From: Panicum virgatum
Taxonomy: Eukaryota > Streptophyta > Magnoliopsida > Poales > Poaceae
NCBI RefSeq assembly: GCF_016808335.1
Contig: NC_053141.1
Location: forward strand, 3,609,326 to 3,673,325
Direction of reading: 5' to 3'
Length of the DNA: 64,000 nt
Every line of letters begins with the position of its first letter. Within the stretch, counting starts at the first letter, position 1. The position numbers and the translations under genes are program-made. Shown one piece after another: positions 1 to 11,925 of the stretch. Under the pieces are notes generated by a model. That model searched no databases, was not told the DNA's origin, and saw only the letters and a list, made by a program, of their open reading frames with translations.

Positions 1-540
1 AGGATGTGTGGCACACATGAAGACTTTTTTAACACAGGACACAGTCACCTACACACCATACCACCTCTATGAGGCTATGAACCTACGCACACTGTATTCT
101 ACGAAAAATCTATGAGACTGGATCTCCACCAAGAACGTCTCATTATCAATGGGGCACATCACCTACCACTAAAAGAAGCACTTGCGCACATATTAACGCG
201 TATTTTATGAGAAGACATGTATGACTTTTCAGGGTGCGCGTCGTGACCCGCACAAATTTCTACTCCTGTTTCCAAATTTTACTTGTCCTATTTACATGAA
301 AGCTCTATATATGGAATTCAAGAAAGTAAGTAAAATGCTGCAAGCCTGCAAGAAAGTACTAACTACCTAGGAGATTCAAACAAAAGGTGAAATCGACCGC
401 CTGGTAGCAATGGCCGCTCTCACCCTGGCCATTCGATGGCGATCGGACACCCGGCATGGAGCCACGCAGGACGCCCGAGCCAGCTACCCTGGTCGTCATC
501 CGCGGACAGCAGAGCTGGAGCTTGACTTTTCCATTAGCTC

Positions 541-548
541 TATAAATT
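541..548 (+). promoter_or_regulatory. TATA box of LHT-like gene A
   Basis: A TATAAATT motif lies about 110 bp before the ATG at 652, a normal plant spacing for transcription starting near 570. The rest of 1-540 has no coding sequence I recognise. Parts of it (around 250-310) resemble the region upstream of copy C (around 23160-23230), which suggests the duplications included promoter sequence. Confidence 0.5.
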
Positions 549-651
549 AAAGAAGAAGAGCGCTTGCGCTGTCTGCCGCCTCCGCTCCTTCCCCATTGCT
601 GAAGGCTCAGTGGCATCCATCGTCGACGTCGAGGCGCTCCTGCCGGCGGCC

Positions 652-2999
652 ATGGAGATACAGCAGCTCGACGACTACTCTCCGGCCAAGGCACGGCCAC
701 TTCCGCTTCAGTTTCATGCCATGTTTGCCGGCGATGTCGGCATCCTTTAATTTGTTGCTTGTGTCCGTGCTCACCAACCAAACTCTGCAGCTTGCCAGCC
801 TTGCTCTTGCGCCCAGAAAAGGGCGTACGGACTCCAAGGAGGGCAGCTGGAGCGCGCCGGAGAAGCCGGTCGAGGACTGGCGTGCCATCAACTCGAGGAG
901 GAACGCCAAGTGGTGGTACGCCGCCTTCCACAATGTCACCGCCATGGTCGGCGCCGGCGTGCTTAGCCTTCCCTTCGCCATGTCCGAGCTCGGCTGGTCC
1001 GTCTCATGAGTACACAGTCTAATTTCATCAGTTCAGTCATCTGTGACAACGTTTAATTTCTCATCATGAATATAATTTTGTTGCTTCGTCTTCCTTTATT
1101 TCTTTCCGGACGATCACGATTGCAGGGGGGTTGGCATCACGGTGCTGGTCCTGTCATGGATCCTCACGGTGTACACCCTGTGGCAGATGGTGGAGATGCA
1201 CGAGATCGTGCCGGGGAAGCGGTTCGACCGGTACCACGAGCTGGGGCAGCACGCGTTCGGCGAGAAGCTGGGCCTCTGGATCGTCGTGCCACAGCAGCTG
1301 GTGGTGGAGGTCGGCCTGAACATCGTCTACATGGTCACTGGCGGCCAGTCCCTGCAGAAGTTCCACGACTTGGTCTGCCACGGCAGGTGCAATAACATCA
1401 AGCTCCCCTATTTCATCATGATCTTCGCCTCCGTCCAGTTCGTGCTCTCCCAGCTCCCCAACTTCCACTCCATCTCCAGCATCTCCCTCATCGCAGCCGT
1501 CATGTCAGTCAGGTACAGTTTCTGCTCCCATTGTACTGTAGCTCGTCCGACACATTTCCCAAAACTGCAAGTGTAGATCGAAATAAGATTGCTTTTTTTT
1601 AACGAAAAAAAAACAAATAAGATTGCTGAGTTCTTGGACACTATGATCCATGCCAGTTACTCGACGATTGCATGGGCTGCATCAACACATCATCACAAGA
1701 CAAATTCGGCAGAGGTGGACTACAGCCTTCGTGCAACGACGACGCCCGGCAAGGTGTTCGACTTCTTGGGGGGACTGGGCGACGTGGCGTTCACATACGC
1801 GGGGCACAACGTGGTGCTGGAGATCCAGGCCACCATCCCGTCGACGCCGGAGAAGCCGTCCAAGAAGCCCATGTGGAAGGGCGTCGTCGTCGCCTACATC
1901 ATAATCGCCGCGTGCTACTTCCCTGTTGCGCTCGCCGGCTACTGGGCCTTCGGCAACCAAGTGGATGAGAACATCCTCATCGCCCTAAACAAACCCAAGT
2001 GGCTTATCGCCGTCGCCAACATGATGGTCGTCGTCCATGTCGTTGGCAGCTACCAGGTACAAATTTACATACTTACATGTAGTACCGGCAATTTTTCGGC
2101 CCGAATTCGTCTAGAGTTTGGAATTTCGGTGAAAATTTAGCCACATTTCAAAAATTATAGACAAAATTTCGGCCGAAAATCAGTCTACCGATCTTACCGG
2201 TCCCCTCCGATTTTTTTTTTTTTGTTAAACCGGTAGCTTGAACACTGATCTGAACTAGCTCTGCGTCCTAAGTGTGGTTGGTGGCGCAGGTCTATGCGAT
2301 GCCGGTATTCGACATGATAGAGACGGTGCTAGTGAGGAAGTTTTGGTTCACTCCAGACCTGAGGCTCCGTCTGATTTCCCGGACTGTCTATGTTGGTAAT
2401 GCCTCTGTCTGAACTGAAAATTCTGAAGGTCTGCTCACCAATCTACTGTGAAGTCTGATAGTCAGATGCAACCTGTGCAGCGTTCACAATGTTCATAGCC
2501 ATGACCTTCCCCTTCTTCAGTGAATTGCTCAGTTTCTTCGGTGGATTTGCCTACGCGCCAACAACTTATTTCGTAAGCTCCCACGGATCCATCTACCCAT
2601 TTTATTCTGCTACCCACTGTGCAGTAGTTTCTTGTAATGGCTAATCAGGTTCAGACTTTTGGCATCTGAACTGAGTAGCTGATCAAATCCTACTTGCTTC
2701 TGCCAGCTTCCCTGCATCATGTGGCTCAAAATCTGCAAGCCGAAAAGATTCAGCCTCTCATGGTTCGCCAACTGGGTAAGAATAGATATTGATCTAACTG
2801 CCCAGGCTATTTTTTTTCTTCCATAAAAATGGCTCTGTTTAACCTTTTCGTTTTTCTCTGCGCTGTACATGTTCTTCAGACGTGCATTTTTATTGGAGTG
2901 CCACTGATGATCCTGGCACCGATTGGAGGTCTCCGGCAGATCATTTTGAGGGTCAAGACATACAAATTCTACCAAGACTACCATGGTTTAAGCCATTAG
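652..2999 (+). CDS. LHT1-like amino acid transporter, copy A
   Basis: Lysine/histidine transporter-like protein of the AAAP (Aa_trans) family, a proton-coupled plasma-membrane importer of amino acids. Exons are 652-690, 791-996, 1126-1512, 1657-2056, 2290-2395, 2481-2572, 2707-2775 and 2880-2999. They join in frame to a 472-residue product, close to the roughly 450 usual for LHT proteins. The N-terminus is short and hydrophilic, the conserved [20 protein letters not shown] segment opens the membrane domain, and about ten hydrophobic segments follow. The start is the ATG at 652, matched by copy B. Intron 1 begins with GC (AAG|GCACGG) instead of GT; all other introns are GT-AG. It is the first member of a tandem set with copies B and C. 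Structure and family are clear; transport specificity is inferred from the family. Confidence 0.9.
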
Positions 3000-4206
3000 C
3001 CATAGTTAACAGAGCTCAGCATGTCTCAGGCCATCATTAGCATTTTTAAAAAAATTGTACCATAAAATTCCTCTTTTTTTTGTTTCTGGCATGATAAGGG
3101 AAATTGACATCATCATGTATTGTAATTTGCCCGTGGAAATGCGAGTTTTATGCCATGCAAAAAAAATACGATAATATCGCTGATGATCGAATTCAGATCT
3201 AGTTCGAGCTCTTGATGATCCGTGACATGTCGTGGTTTATCTTGAACCACGAGATGGTTTTGAGTTATCATATATAAATGTCATTGGGATGTTTATATTC
3301 TAATGCAAACACACTCAGCTCCAATAGTGAGCCGTTACTATTCAGCTAGGTACTTGCCTCGTGCACTTGGGCAAGCATGCTGAGTTTTCTATGGCTCTAT
3401 GAGAGCACAACTGCCCGGGCCTTGGCTTTAATTTATGCCTACGTTTTGATCAGTGACTTGGTCCATTTTTACAATAGTACTACTTGTAGGATTGTTAGGA
3501 AGCTGAATAACTTATCATTCCGAGCAAGATAAACAATCACAGAAGATGAAAACTCCAAAATTTCGTCAACCAAACTGTAAATTTCGTGGAAACAAAATCA
3601 GTGGAACTCTCACCGTGCGTCCTGATCCGCATGTTGAATGCAGGAAAGAAAAAGTGCATGCTCTATAAACTATCCCATCCTTTTAAATATATATAACAAT
3701 TAGGACAAACTAGTCAGTTCTTTTTTTTTTTGCTAAATAGCTTGTCCTAAACATCATCATATATTTAAAAATGGAGGGTGTATCTGTAGGCCAATCGGTC
3801 AAGTGAACTATTCACGAATAGCATGGGCAGAACACTTCATTTTCACAAATGGATTAAAAAAAGTAATGGAATTGCGGAATTAGGTTAACAATGTTATCAG
3901 CCAGGGTCAAGTCAACGGTGGATACTGGAAGTCTCCTTGCAAATCCTCACGCCAATGTACTCTGGATCTGATCAAACAAAATGTCACCATCTCATCCAGT
4001 TGATCAGTCGGGCTACAAGCAACTTGAAGAAGCAAAAAAGAAAACGAGCTAAATAGGCAGGTCGCTTTCACCTGCAGGCATGTCCATGTTATGCTTCTGT
4101 CCAGTGCAATGTCATCTCTGACCAAACGCCAACTCACAACCATACAAACTCAGCCATACACTGAACTTGTGAACAAGAAATTAAAGTGAAAAGTAGAGTA
4201 GCTCCA
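3000..4206. other. Downstream flank of LHT copy A
   Basis: AT-rich 3' flank without a credible gene. It contains the short MITE at 3673-3780. The last five bases (4207-4211, AGCCA) are the target-site duplication of the Sirevirus insertion. Confidence 0.6.
3673..3780. mobile_element. Stowaway-like MITE (108 bp)
   Basis: Imperfect terminal inverted repeats (TCCCATCCTTTTAAATAT at the left, and the complement of ATATTTAAAAATGGAGGGTG at the right) are flanked by TA on both sides. Length, TA target site and the CTCCxTCC-like ends fit the Stowaway (Tc1/mariner) class. Confidence 0.6.
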
Positions 4207-5131
4207 AGCCATGAGGAATCGAAACCGGCGACCAGAGGTGGGGTGAATGGGAGCCGATCAAAATTTCTTTCGAAATCGATTCGTCGGCTTATATCCCAAA
4301 ATCTCCGCAAACCCTCAACCTAATGGATGAGAGAATAGCTATGGACTAGCTATCTCACAGTAGCACACCCTAGGAAACTCCGCGGAAGCAAAACGGGAAA
4401 AACTCCCCAAACAGCAGCACTGCTGAGTCAGACCGGTCTGACCGCTAGCACAGACCGGTCAGACCGGTTGGCCTGGAAATTGAATTTCCAGATCGGTCAG
4501 ACCAGTTACCCAGACCGGTCGCTCCCAAACAGCCCGCAACCAAAGCTTCAAATGGCAAATCTCGAGCAAACAAAGTCGAAATCCAGTGAAACTTGGAGGA
4601 CAGGTCCGCAACTAACCTGCGAACATATCCCCAAGAGATCTCTCCCAAAAGATTAAAGAATCTTGATAATTCGGGGGAAGATCAAAGTGAATTGGGGTTT
4701 TCTCAAGAACACAAAAACTCCAATTCGTGAGAACTCACGATTCCAGTGGGTTTGGCACTAGGCTAGATGCATGGAATCGTTACAAAGAGTTCAACAAACC
4801 ACGAATTCAAAAGGTTGTCTCCTCCAAACACAAAACACACAAAAGAGGAGAATTCGAACCCAAAATGCACGAGAGGAAGGGGAGGACGAATACTTAGCAC
4901 ATATAGATGATCTCAACAAGATTTCATTCATAAAATTCAGAGGAATTCACCTATACAAAGCTAGAGCCATCCGCCCATCATCCTACCCACTAAAATTGAG
5001 AGATTAGCTAAACCCTAACCCTCTTTTGCGTTGGAGTCCTTGGCCCTAACCTGGAGCAGGGGCAGGGAAAAAGAAAAACGAAGAGAATACAAAAGACTCA
5101 AGAGACTCCACCAGCCACGGGCTGGTGGGGG

Positions 5132-5139
5132 TATTTATA
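5132..5139 (-). promoter_or_regulatory. LTR TATA box (3' LTR)
   Basis: TATAAATA read on the - strand, followed by a run of C. The same site is at 15611-15618 in the 5' LTR, where it would drive the genomic transcript. Confidence 0.5.
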
Positions 5140-5214
5140 CCCAGCTGCTGCGGCCAGACCGGTCGGACCGGTCCATGGGACCGGTCAGACCGGTCGGGTC
5201 TGCAGCAGCCCGCT

Positions 5215-5378
5215 TCGGCCTTATTCTCATTTTTCTTGCCCTCTTCGGTGACACGCCAAACATCAAGCCCCCGGGCTTTAAGATGTGCTTGCATAAGCAC
5301 TTTCCATCGTGGAAATCCCGTGCCATCGAAAAACGGAGCCCTATCGGTACTCATCCCTTTCTCGGACATGATACTCAC
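5215..5378 (-). pseudogene. gag N-terminal fragment of nested copia element
   Basis: A frame starting at an ATG at 5378 encodes a copia gag start, with a DGTGFPRWKVLMQAHLKARG segment characteristic of copia capsid N-termini. It runs into Sirevirus LTR sequence at 5215, so only about 55 residues remain. It cannot make a functional capsid. Confidence 0.75.
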
Positions 5379-5466
5379 TCGACGGTTAAGTCGACGGGTC
5401 TCCTACGAGCTTTCTCACAAATTTACCAATAGAATTGGCTAATCCTCGTAAGAAGTGTGAGACCAA

Positions 5467-5479
5467 GCTCTGATACCAA
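5467..5479 (-). promoter_or_regulatory. Primer-binding site of nested element
   Basis: On the - strand this reads TTGGTATCAGAGC, the standard plant copia PBS complementary to the 3' end of initiator methionine tRNA. It lies directly after the LTR end at 5481. Confidence 0.85.
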
Positions 5480-5480
5480 T

Positions 5481-6861
5481 TGTAAGGATCACCGGGGTGT
5501 CCGACCCTAGAGGGGGAGGGGGTGAATAGGGTCGCTAATCGCTTTTTAACCTAGGGCTCAAACTATTTGCATAAGATAAACCTAACACGTCCTATACATG
5601 CTAGTTATAACTAAGGTTTATCTATGCTACTCTCTACTTACCCCTAAAAGACTTGCAACCTAGCCAATCCTAATCAAACTAACTAGGAAAGTAAAGGTAT
5701 GCAAGATAGAGTAAATGCGGAAACGTAATGAGGTAAGTAAAGAGGTAAGTGCAAGAGGGATGCAAACTCCCGAGTAGACACGGTCATGTAACGTGGTTCG
5801 GCATAAACGCCTACGTCCACGGGACACCGAGGCTCTTCCGATCACCGTCTTGCTCTACGCCACCAAGGCGATGCCGGCAAGCAAAGGCAAGTGCCCCTAA
5901 GACACCGAGTCTCGTGCACCGCCACCGTCTCTCTCGGTCACCCGGCCGTAATCCACTACGGAGCTTCTCCACCAAGGAGGGGGCATCCTCTTCCCCCGCA
6001 CAAAGTGTCGTTGCCACTCCACACCAAGACGGAGGGTCACACGACGGATCACAAGTTGCTTGCCGCAGCAAGACTTCTCTCAAGGGAGCTCTCGCAAGAA
6101 CTAATCCCTATTACAAGCACTAAGCACTCTCACAAGTGTGCTTAAGCCTATATGATGTACAATGAAGCTCTATGGTGGTTGGAGATGATCTTTAGCTCTT
6201 GTATACTTCCTTGAACTCCAGCACTACTCAAATGGCCCGGCCTTGGGGTATATATAGGCAGCACAAGCAAATATAGCCGTTGGAGAAAAGCTACCCGAAA
6301 TGTGCTTAACGCCGGTTAATCCGACGTACCCCAAAAGCCATCATCGGTTCAACCGGTGTATGTAAACTGCTACTTGAAAAACTAGCCGTTACCAATCAAC
6401 CGGTGTATCGCCGGTTTAACCGATGTAATCAACCGGTGTATGTAATATTAGCGTCGGTTTAACCGGTGAGTGTAACTTCTTCACGTTCCTCCAAAAACCA
6501 CCTCTCTGGACAACTGAACCGATGCAATTGACCGATGCATCGTCGGTTCAACTGGTGTATGTATTTTCATCGGTCTTTGTTTGGCAATGCACCGACATAT
6601 GCATTTTCTTCAACGTCGGTTAATCCGGTGAGTCTATCTTCAGTTTCCAGCTTCTGGACAATTACACCGGCGTGTGTCTTTTCCTTAACATCGGTTCAAC
6701 CGGTGTATTGAATTTCTACGCCTCTCTTCTCTTTGTCATCACTTGAACCTAAAAGCCTGAGAATAGTCATCTTAACAATCACATTAGTCCAAGTGTTGTG
6801 TGCGTCATCAATCGCCAAAACATTATATTGAAATATGGCATGAGAGGCCATTTTCGCTACA
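5481..6861 (-). repeat. LTR of the nested element (1381 bp)
   Basis: Begins TGTAAGGATCACC and ends GCTACA on the + strand (TG...CA). It matches the solo LTRs at 16459 and 35742 over nearly its full length. A minus-strand TATA-like run lies at 6249-6256. The stretch 6300-6720 is packed with short palindromic motifs of the ACCGGT / GGTTNAACCGGTG type. Many short open frames inside it are chance. Confidence 0.85.
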
Positions 6862-7263
6862 CGTGGCCCTAGACGCCGTTCCCGCCTCGGCCTTCTGACA
6901 GCCCTAGACACCGCCCGATGCCCGTCACGTCCTCGCCCGAAGCGAGGCCCTAGACGCCGTCGACGCCCGTCGCCTCCGTCAGTCTCGAGACCGACGCCTG
7001 TGCCTCCACGACTTGGCGTCTTCAACCGCCGTCCGCATCCTTTGTTTTGCGGCGCAAACCAAGAAACCCGCCTTCCGTCGCCGCTTGCGCCCTCGATCCA
7101 GGAGTGGACGCCACAGCTGCCGCCCGGCCTGAGCTCCTCCACGGCAACTCTCCGTCGACACTCGACGCCCGTGTACCTGCAATCCAAAGACCAAGCGCAC
7201 GATCACACCGCACGGTTGACAATTCACTCATCACAAGCAGGATAGAGTACTCAACATTCCTCA

Positions 7264-7750
7264 ATCTCCCCCTTGATGAGTGCATTGTCAACACACCACC
7301 TGAAAACATAGAAGTGATAAAATAGAAACCAGAAAGTGAAGAACTCAAGCAAGTGTCAAAAAGCTCAGAAAGGCAAGAACAGTCACTTACTCAAGCTCAG
7401 ATCGATTCCCTAAGACAAGGGCAACGGCTCGACGCAATCGATCAAAAGCCAAAACATGACTCCTCAAAGACAGAGGTAACGATCGACGCAATCATGCTGG
7501 AAGTGGAGGGAAACGAGGAAACCAGGAGCCAAAACAAAGCAGAAACTCCCCCTGAAATGCATTTCCCCCTCACACGTGCAACTCTCACCACATGTATGCA
7601 CTCTCAAAGCCCTGTGCACAACAAGTTCAAAAATCAAACACCCCCTTGTTTGATCACTTCTCTCCCCAAAAACTTCTCCCCCTTGTTGGCATATGCACAC
7701 ATCAAGCCTAAATAGACCTAAAGCTCCCCCTGAAGCTGATACTCCCCCTG
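7264..7750 (-). promoter_or_regulatory. Multiplied polypurine tracts next to the 3' LTR
   Basis: The primary tract directly abuts the LTR (CTCCCCCTT on the + strand, around 7266-7275). Further copies of the CTCCCCCT/TCCCCCTTG type occur near 7547, 7563, 7640, 7676, 7725 and 7742. Read on the - strand these are AAGGGGGAG tracts that prime plus-strand synthesis. Multiplied tracts are a known Sirevirus trait. Confidence 0.75.
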
Positions 7751-8651
7751 AACAGATGCTATGCAATGAATGCAATGCAGGAGGTGTAAGTGAATGCATT
7801 CAGGGATACAAGGATGTGAGCAATATCTAGTCACAAGCACGTGTGCATCCATAAACAAGACATGCATCTAGCTCAACAGGGTATATCAGATCAGTCTAGA
7901 GCTAGGCAAGTTCAGTTTAGGAGAAATAAAAGCATCACCCATGATCTAGCACTAACAAGTAGGGAAAGGAAAGCAGTGCTAATCATACTCATACAGGTGA
8001 GCCAAACCAGCCAAAACATGTTGCAAACATTCATTTTTCAGTCAAATTATATCAAGCAATTCTTACTGCCAGGGGTTGAAAGCTTGTCATGCTTTACTTA
8101 GCAACGAGGCCAAGCCTATGCCAAAGACAATCAGAAGCTTAAGACACCCGTTTCAGTCATGCACAGCCTTACCCGGGTTCTCACAAGTGCAAAGTGAGCC
8201 GTCCCGAATCAGTGCGACAAGCAATCCCACCTGGATCTTTTTAATCCATTTCAAGAACAGTTCAAGCAATTTTATCAAATTTAGATTATTTCAAGTATTA
8301 ATTGCTGAACGAAAGGCTACACTAGCATGCATAAGATAGCAAAGCATATCAACACGCCCTAACATGCTAGTAGTCACGATAGGGTGATCATGTTTTCAGA
8401 TTTTCAAATCAAAATAGCTTAACTCAGATGATGTCATATACACAGTGGAGCAAGCTATACATGATCAAATTTATCAACTCACACTAGCAGGCACTAGAAG
8501 ATCATAGCAGTGTATACAAGAATGCTAGTGCAAGTGAATCAATGCAAAATGCATAAATGTACAATGCATATACACAATGCAACTACAAATCCTAGAAGAC
8601 AAAGAGAAAGGCAAACAAGACCTACAAAGCTAACCAAAGAAAAGTCAGCGA
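7751..8651 (-). other. Noncoding 3' internal region of the Sirevirus
   Basis: Between the end of RNase H and the polypurine tracts I see no long frame. In particular there is no envelope-like frame of the kind some Sireviruses carry here. The sequence is AT-rich and simple. Confidence 0.6.
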
Positions 8652-11600
8652 TCAAAAGGGGTAACAAACCCCAAGCTCCCCTCGCAAGCGAGCAAAGGTG
8701 TCCTGCTCAAGCGGTTTGGTTAGGATATCTGCGGTTTGCCTCTCTGAAGGGACATGGATCAAGTCTATGTGGCCTCTCTCATGATTGTCTCGCAGGAAAT
8801 GGAACCGGATATCTATGTGTTTGGTTCTGGAGTGTAGGACATGGTTCTTTGCAATGCTAATAGCGGACATGTTGTCTACAAAGATGGGAACCCTACCAAA
8901 ACTCAATCCATAATCCTGCAAGGTTTGTTTCATCCAAAGTATCTAGGAGCAGCAGCTAGCAACGGCAACATACTCAGCTTCTGTGAAAGAAAACGCTATG
9001 CTAGCATGCTTGCGAGAGGACCAAGACACCAAAGATATACTGAGAAATTTACAAGTGCCGGATGTCGACTTGCGATCCAACCGACACCCACCGAAATCAG
9101 CATCAGAAAAGCCCACCAAAACCAGAGAAGAATCCGCAGAATACCAAAGACCAAATTCAGGGGTGAATTTCAGATACCTGAAGATGCGTTTCACCACCTG
9201 CCTATGGGAGGTGCGCTGAGAAGCCTGGTAGCGCGCACAGAGGCAGACACTGAACTGGATGTCCAGTCGTGTCGCCGTCAGGTACAGGAGAGAGCCAATC
9301 ATGCTCCTGTACTCCTTCTGGTCCACCGCCTCGCCGTCCAAGTCCTCATCAAGCGCCGTCGATGTGCTGATCGGAGTCGGCTGAGGAGACAAGTCGCTCA
9401 TGTCAAACTTCCGCAGCAAGTCTCTAGTGTACTTAGCTTGATGGACAAAAGTGCCCTGAGGAGTTTGCTTGATCTGCAGCCCGAGGAAGAACTGCAGCTC
9501 ACCCATCATTCTCATCTCGAACTCCCTGGACATCTGCTCAGAAAACTTGGAGATAAGAGCGTGAGAAGAGCCACCAAAGATAATATCATCAACGTATATC
9601 TGAACTAAAAAAATCAGTGCCAGATCGCATGAGGAACAAAGTTTTATCCACACATCCCATTTTAAAACCCTGAGCCAGCAAAAATGTTTTCAACCTATCA
9701 TACCAGGCTCTAGGTGCCTGTTTCAAACCATAAATAGCTTTCTGAAGTTTATAAACACGGTTTGGAAACTTGGGATTTTCGAAACCAGGGGGTTGCTTCA
9801 CATAAACCTCTTCTTCAATAAAATCATTCAAGAAGGCAGATTTAACATCCATTTGGAAAATTTTAAAACCCTTGGAAGCAACAAATGCAAGAAAGATTCG
9901 AATAGCTTCCAAACGAGCAACAGGGGAAAAAGTCTCCTCAAAATCAATACCCTCTTTTTGGCAAAACCCCTGGGCAACAAGACGAGCCTTGTTTCGAACA
10001 ACCAAACCATCCTCAACTTGCTTGTTTTTGAAAACCAACTTCGTTCCGATGGGATTACAAGCAGGTGGAGGCTCGACTAAAACCCAAAATTGGTTTCTTT
10101 CAAAATTTTCAAGTTCATCATGCATGGCATTGACCCAATTAGAATCAGAAAGTGCGTGTCCAATATCTTTGGGCTCAAAAGAGGCAACATACGCTGAATG
10201 AGCAAAGCCAGCGATACTTGTTACCTTGGACCTGGTGACTCGCTCGATGAGATCACCTAGCATCTGTTGAGGTGGATGGCGGCGCTGAATGTGTCGCGGT
10301 GCTTCCCTTGTCGAAGTCGCCTCCTCCTCAACCAAAGCAGGTGTCTCCTCAGGTGCATCTGGTGAAACCTGAGTCACCTGCTTGACCGGCCCCCGGGAAG
10401 TAGACGTAGTTGGGTCGGGGCCGTCGTCATCGTCTGAGCTCGTGGCGGAAGCAACTGGGTCCACAGCACGCGTGGTAGCCTCAGGGTCGCCCTCCGCAGC
10501 TTCTTCCTCCTCATCTTCAAAGATGGAGGTGCCGAGCTCATCATCTCCTGCAACTTCAAAGACAGAAGAATTGCACGGTGCATTCTCGTCGAAAGTGACT
10601 TCACAAGTCTCTCTGACGATGTTAGTATCAATAATCAGCACACGGTACGCTCTAGAGTGAGAAGCATAACCGAGAAAAATGCCGTTAGACGAGCGAGACT
10701 CAAACTTATCAAGATTTCCATCTTTCAGCACAAAGCACCGGCAACCGAAAACCCTGAGATGGTCAACACGGGGCTGGCGTCCAAAGTGCAACTCGTATGA
10801 AGTCCTGTGCATGAAAGCACGCAAGAAAATGCGGTTGGACACGTAACAAGCGGTGTTAACCGCCTCAGCCCAGTATTTGTGATGAGTCCTATGCTCATCG
10901 AGCATCGTCCTCACCATCTCAACTAGCGTCCGATTCTTCCGCTCTACAACTCCATTCTGATGTGGAGTGTAGGGAGAAGAATACTGGTGTTCAAGCCCTT
11001 GGTCACTGCAAAAGGTGTCAAAACGAGTGTTTTTGAATTCTGTGTCATTATCACTGCGAATCGCTCGCATGGCCTGGGGTAGCTCGTTTTTCAACCTCAA
11101 GATCAAGTCTCGAACAAACTCGAAAGCCTCATCCTTGGTTCTCATGAAAAAGACCCAACAATAGCGAGAAAAATCGTCCACGATCACAAGAACGTACCAC
11201 TTCCCACCAACTGACATCACCCGAGAAGGACCTACTGTGTACATGTGTAGCAACTCTCCAGGGTGAGCGGTCATCACCTGATTAACAGGCGGATGAGAAG
11301 CGGCAATCATCTTCCCGTGGCAACACGGATGACAAACAAGGTCCTTTTCAAACTTCAATTTGGGGAATCCTCGGATTAGGCCAAGTGAGTTAAGTCTCGA
11401 CAACAAATCGAAGCTCAAATGTCCAAGTCTCCTACGCCACTTCCACAAATCGGAAGAAGGACCAGCCAACAAGCAACGAGAAGGGCCAAGAGGAGTTCCA
11501 GAAAAGTCAACCAAGAAAACCCGATCGCGAGGTGTAATCCGGCAAACCAAATCTCCTCTGGAATCCAAAACACGTGAACAGCCCTCCTTGAAGCGAACCT

Positions 11601-11925
11601 CAAACCCCTCATCAAGAAGTTGCGAAACAGATAGCAAATTAAAGCCAAGATTTGAAACCAAAGCAACCTCTCTCAGGGTAAAGCGATCAGAAACTCGAAC
11701 AGCGCCAAGTCCACATACCTTTCCTTTTCCATTATCCCCGAACACAATGTACTCCTTTGAGCGCATCGGGGTGAGGCTGGAGAACCATTTGTCATTTCCG
11801 GTCATGTGGCGCGAACAACCAGAGTCCATGATCCACCTGTTCTCCAAGCCTCCAACCTGCACATCAGTAGTGAGATAAAGGGTGAGCAAATGTCTCAACA
11901 CTGGGGTTATCAAAGTGAGAAGCAA
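8652..11925 (-). pseudogene. pol: Copia pol polyprotein, broken
   Basis: Protease ([10 protein letters not shown], around 11820), GAG-pre-integrase zinc region, integrase core, reverse transcriptase and RNase H follow in copia order. A run of T at about 9603-9612 shifts the frame just before the YVDD polymerase motif. An in-frame TAG near 8940 interrupts RNase H just after the AEYVAVASC segment. The first integrase aspartate is replaced by tyrosine (HMYTVGP, codon 11239-11241). The second Asp (RSDND) and the Glu (GVVERKNR) are present. The reading frame differs from that of gag at 11864-11925. The gene is dead for autonomous use. Confidence 0.9.

Larger units (their letters stand above)
5215..6861 (-). 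mobile_element. Truncated second copia element nested in the Sirevirus LTR
   Basis: From right to left (5' to 3' on the - strand) this holds a complete LTR (5481-6861), a primer-binding site and the first part of a gag frame, which stops abruptly at 5215. It is inserted in the Sirevirus 3' LTR. The rest of its body, and part of the host LTR, have been deleted. Two solo LTRs of the same family occur at 16459-17874 and 35742-37364. Confidence 0.85.
4212..7263 (-). repeat. 3' LTR of the Sirevirus, interrupted
   Basis: The two LTR blocks 4212-5214 and 6862-7263 match the intact 5' LTR at 14720-16352. Between them is a remnant of another element (5215-6861). About 180 bp present in the other LTR (15685-15862) are missing. 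The outer end is TG at 4212; the inner end is CA at 7262-7263, next to the polypurine tract. Confidence 0.85.

Noticed and set aside
5749..6145. Plus-strand frames encoding Arg/Ser-rich peptides, repeated near 16728 and 36011
   Set aside because: They lie in the LTR of the second copia family and recur with it, opposite to its transcription. No domain and poor conservation of frame.
7000..7348. Long frames on both strands repeated at 16068-16387
   Set aside because: They are the two LTR copies of the Sirevirus; GC-rich sequence keeps several frames open by chance.
7264..8651. Possible envelope-like gene of the Sirevirus
   Set aside because: No frame longer than about 120 codons and no membrane or coiled-coil signature in the gap.
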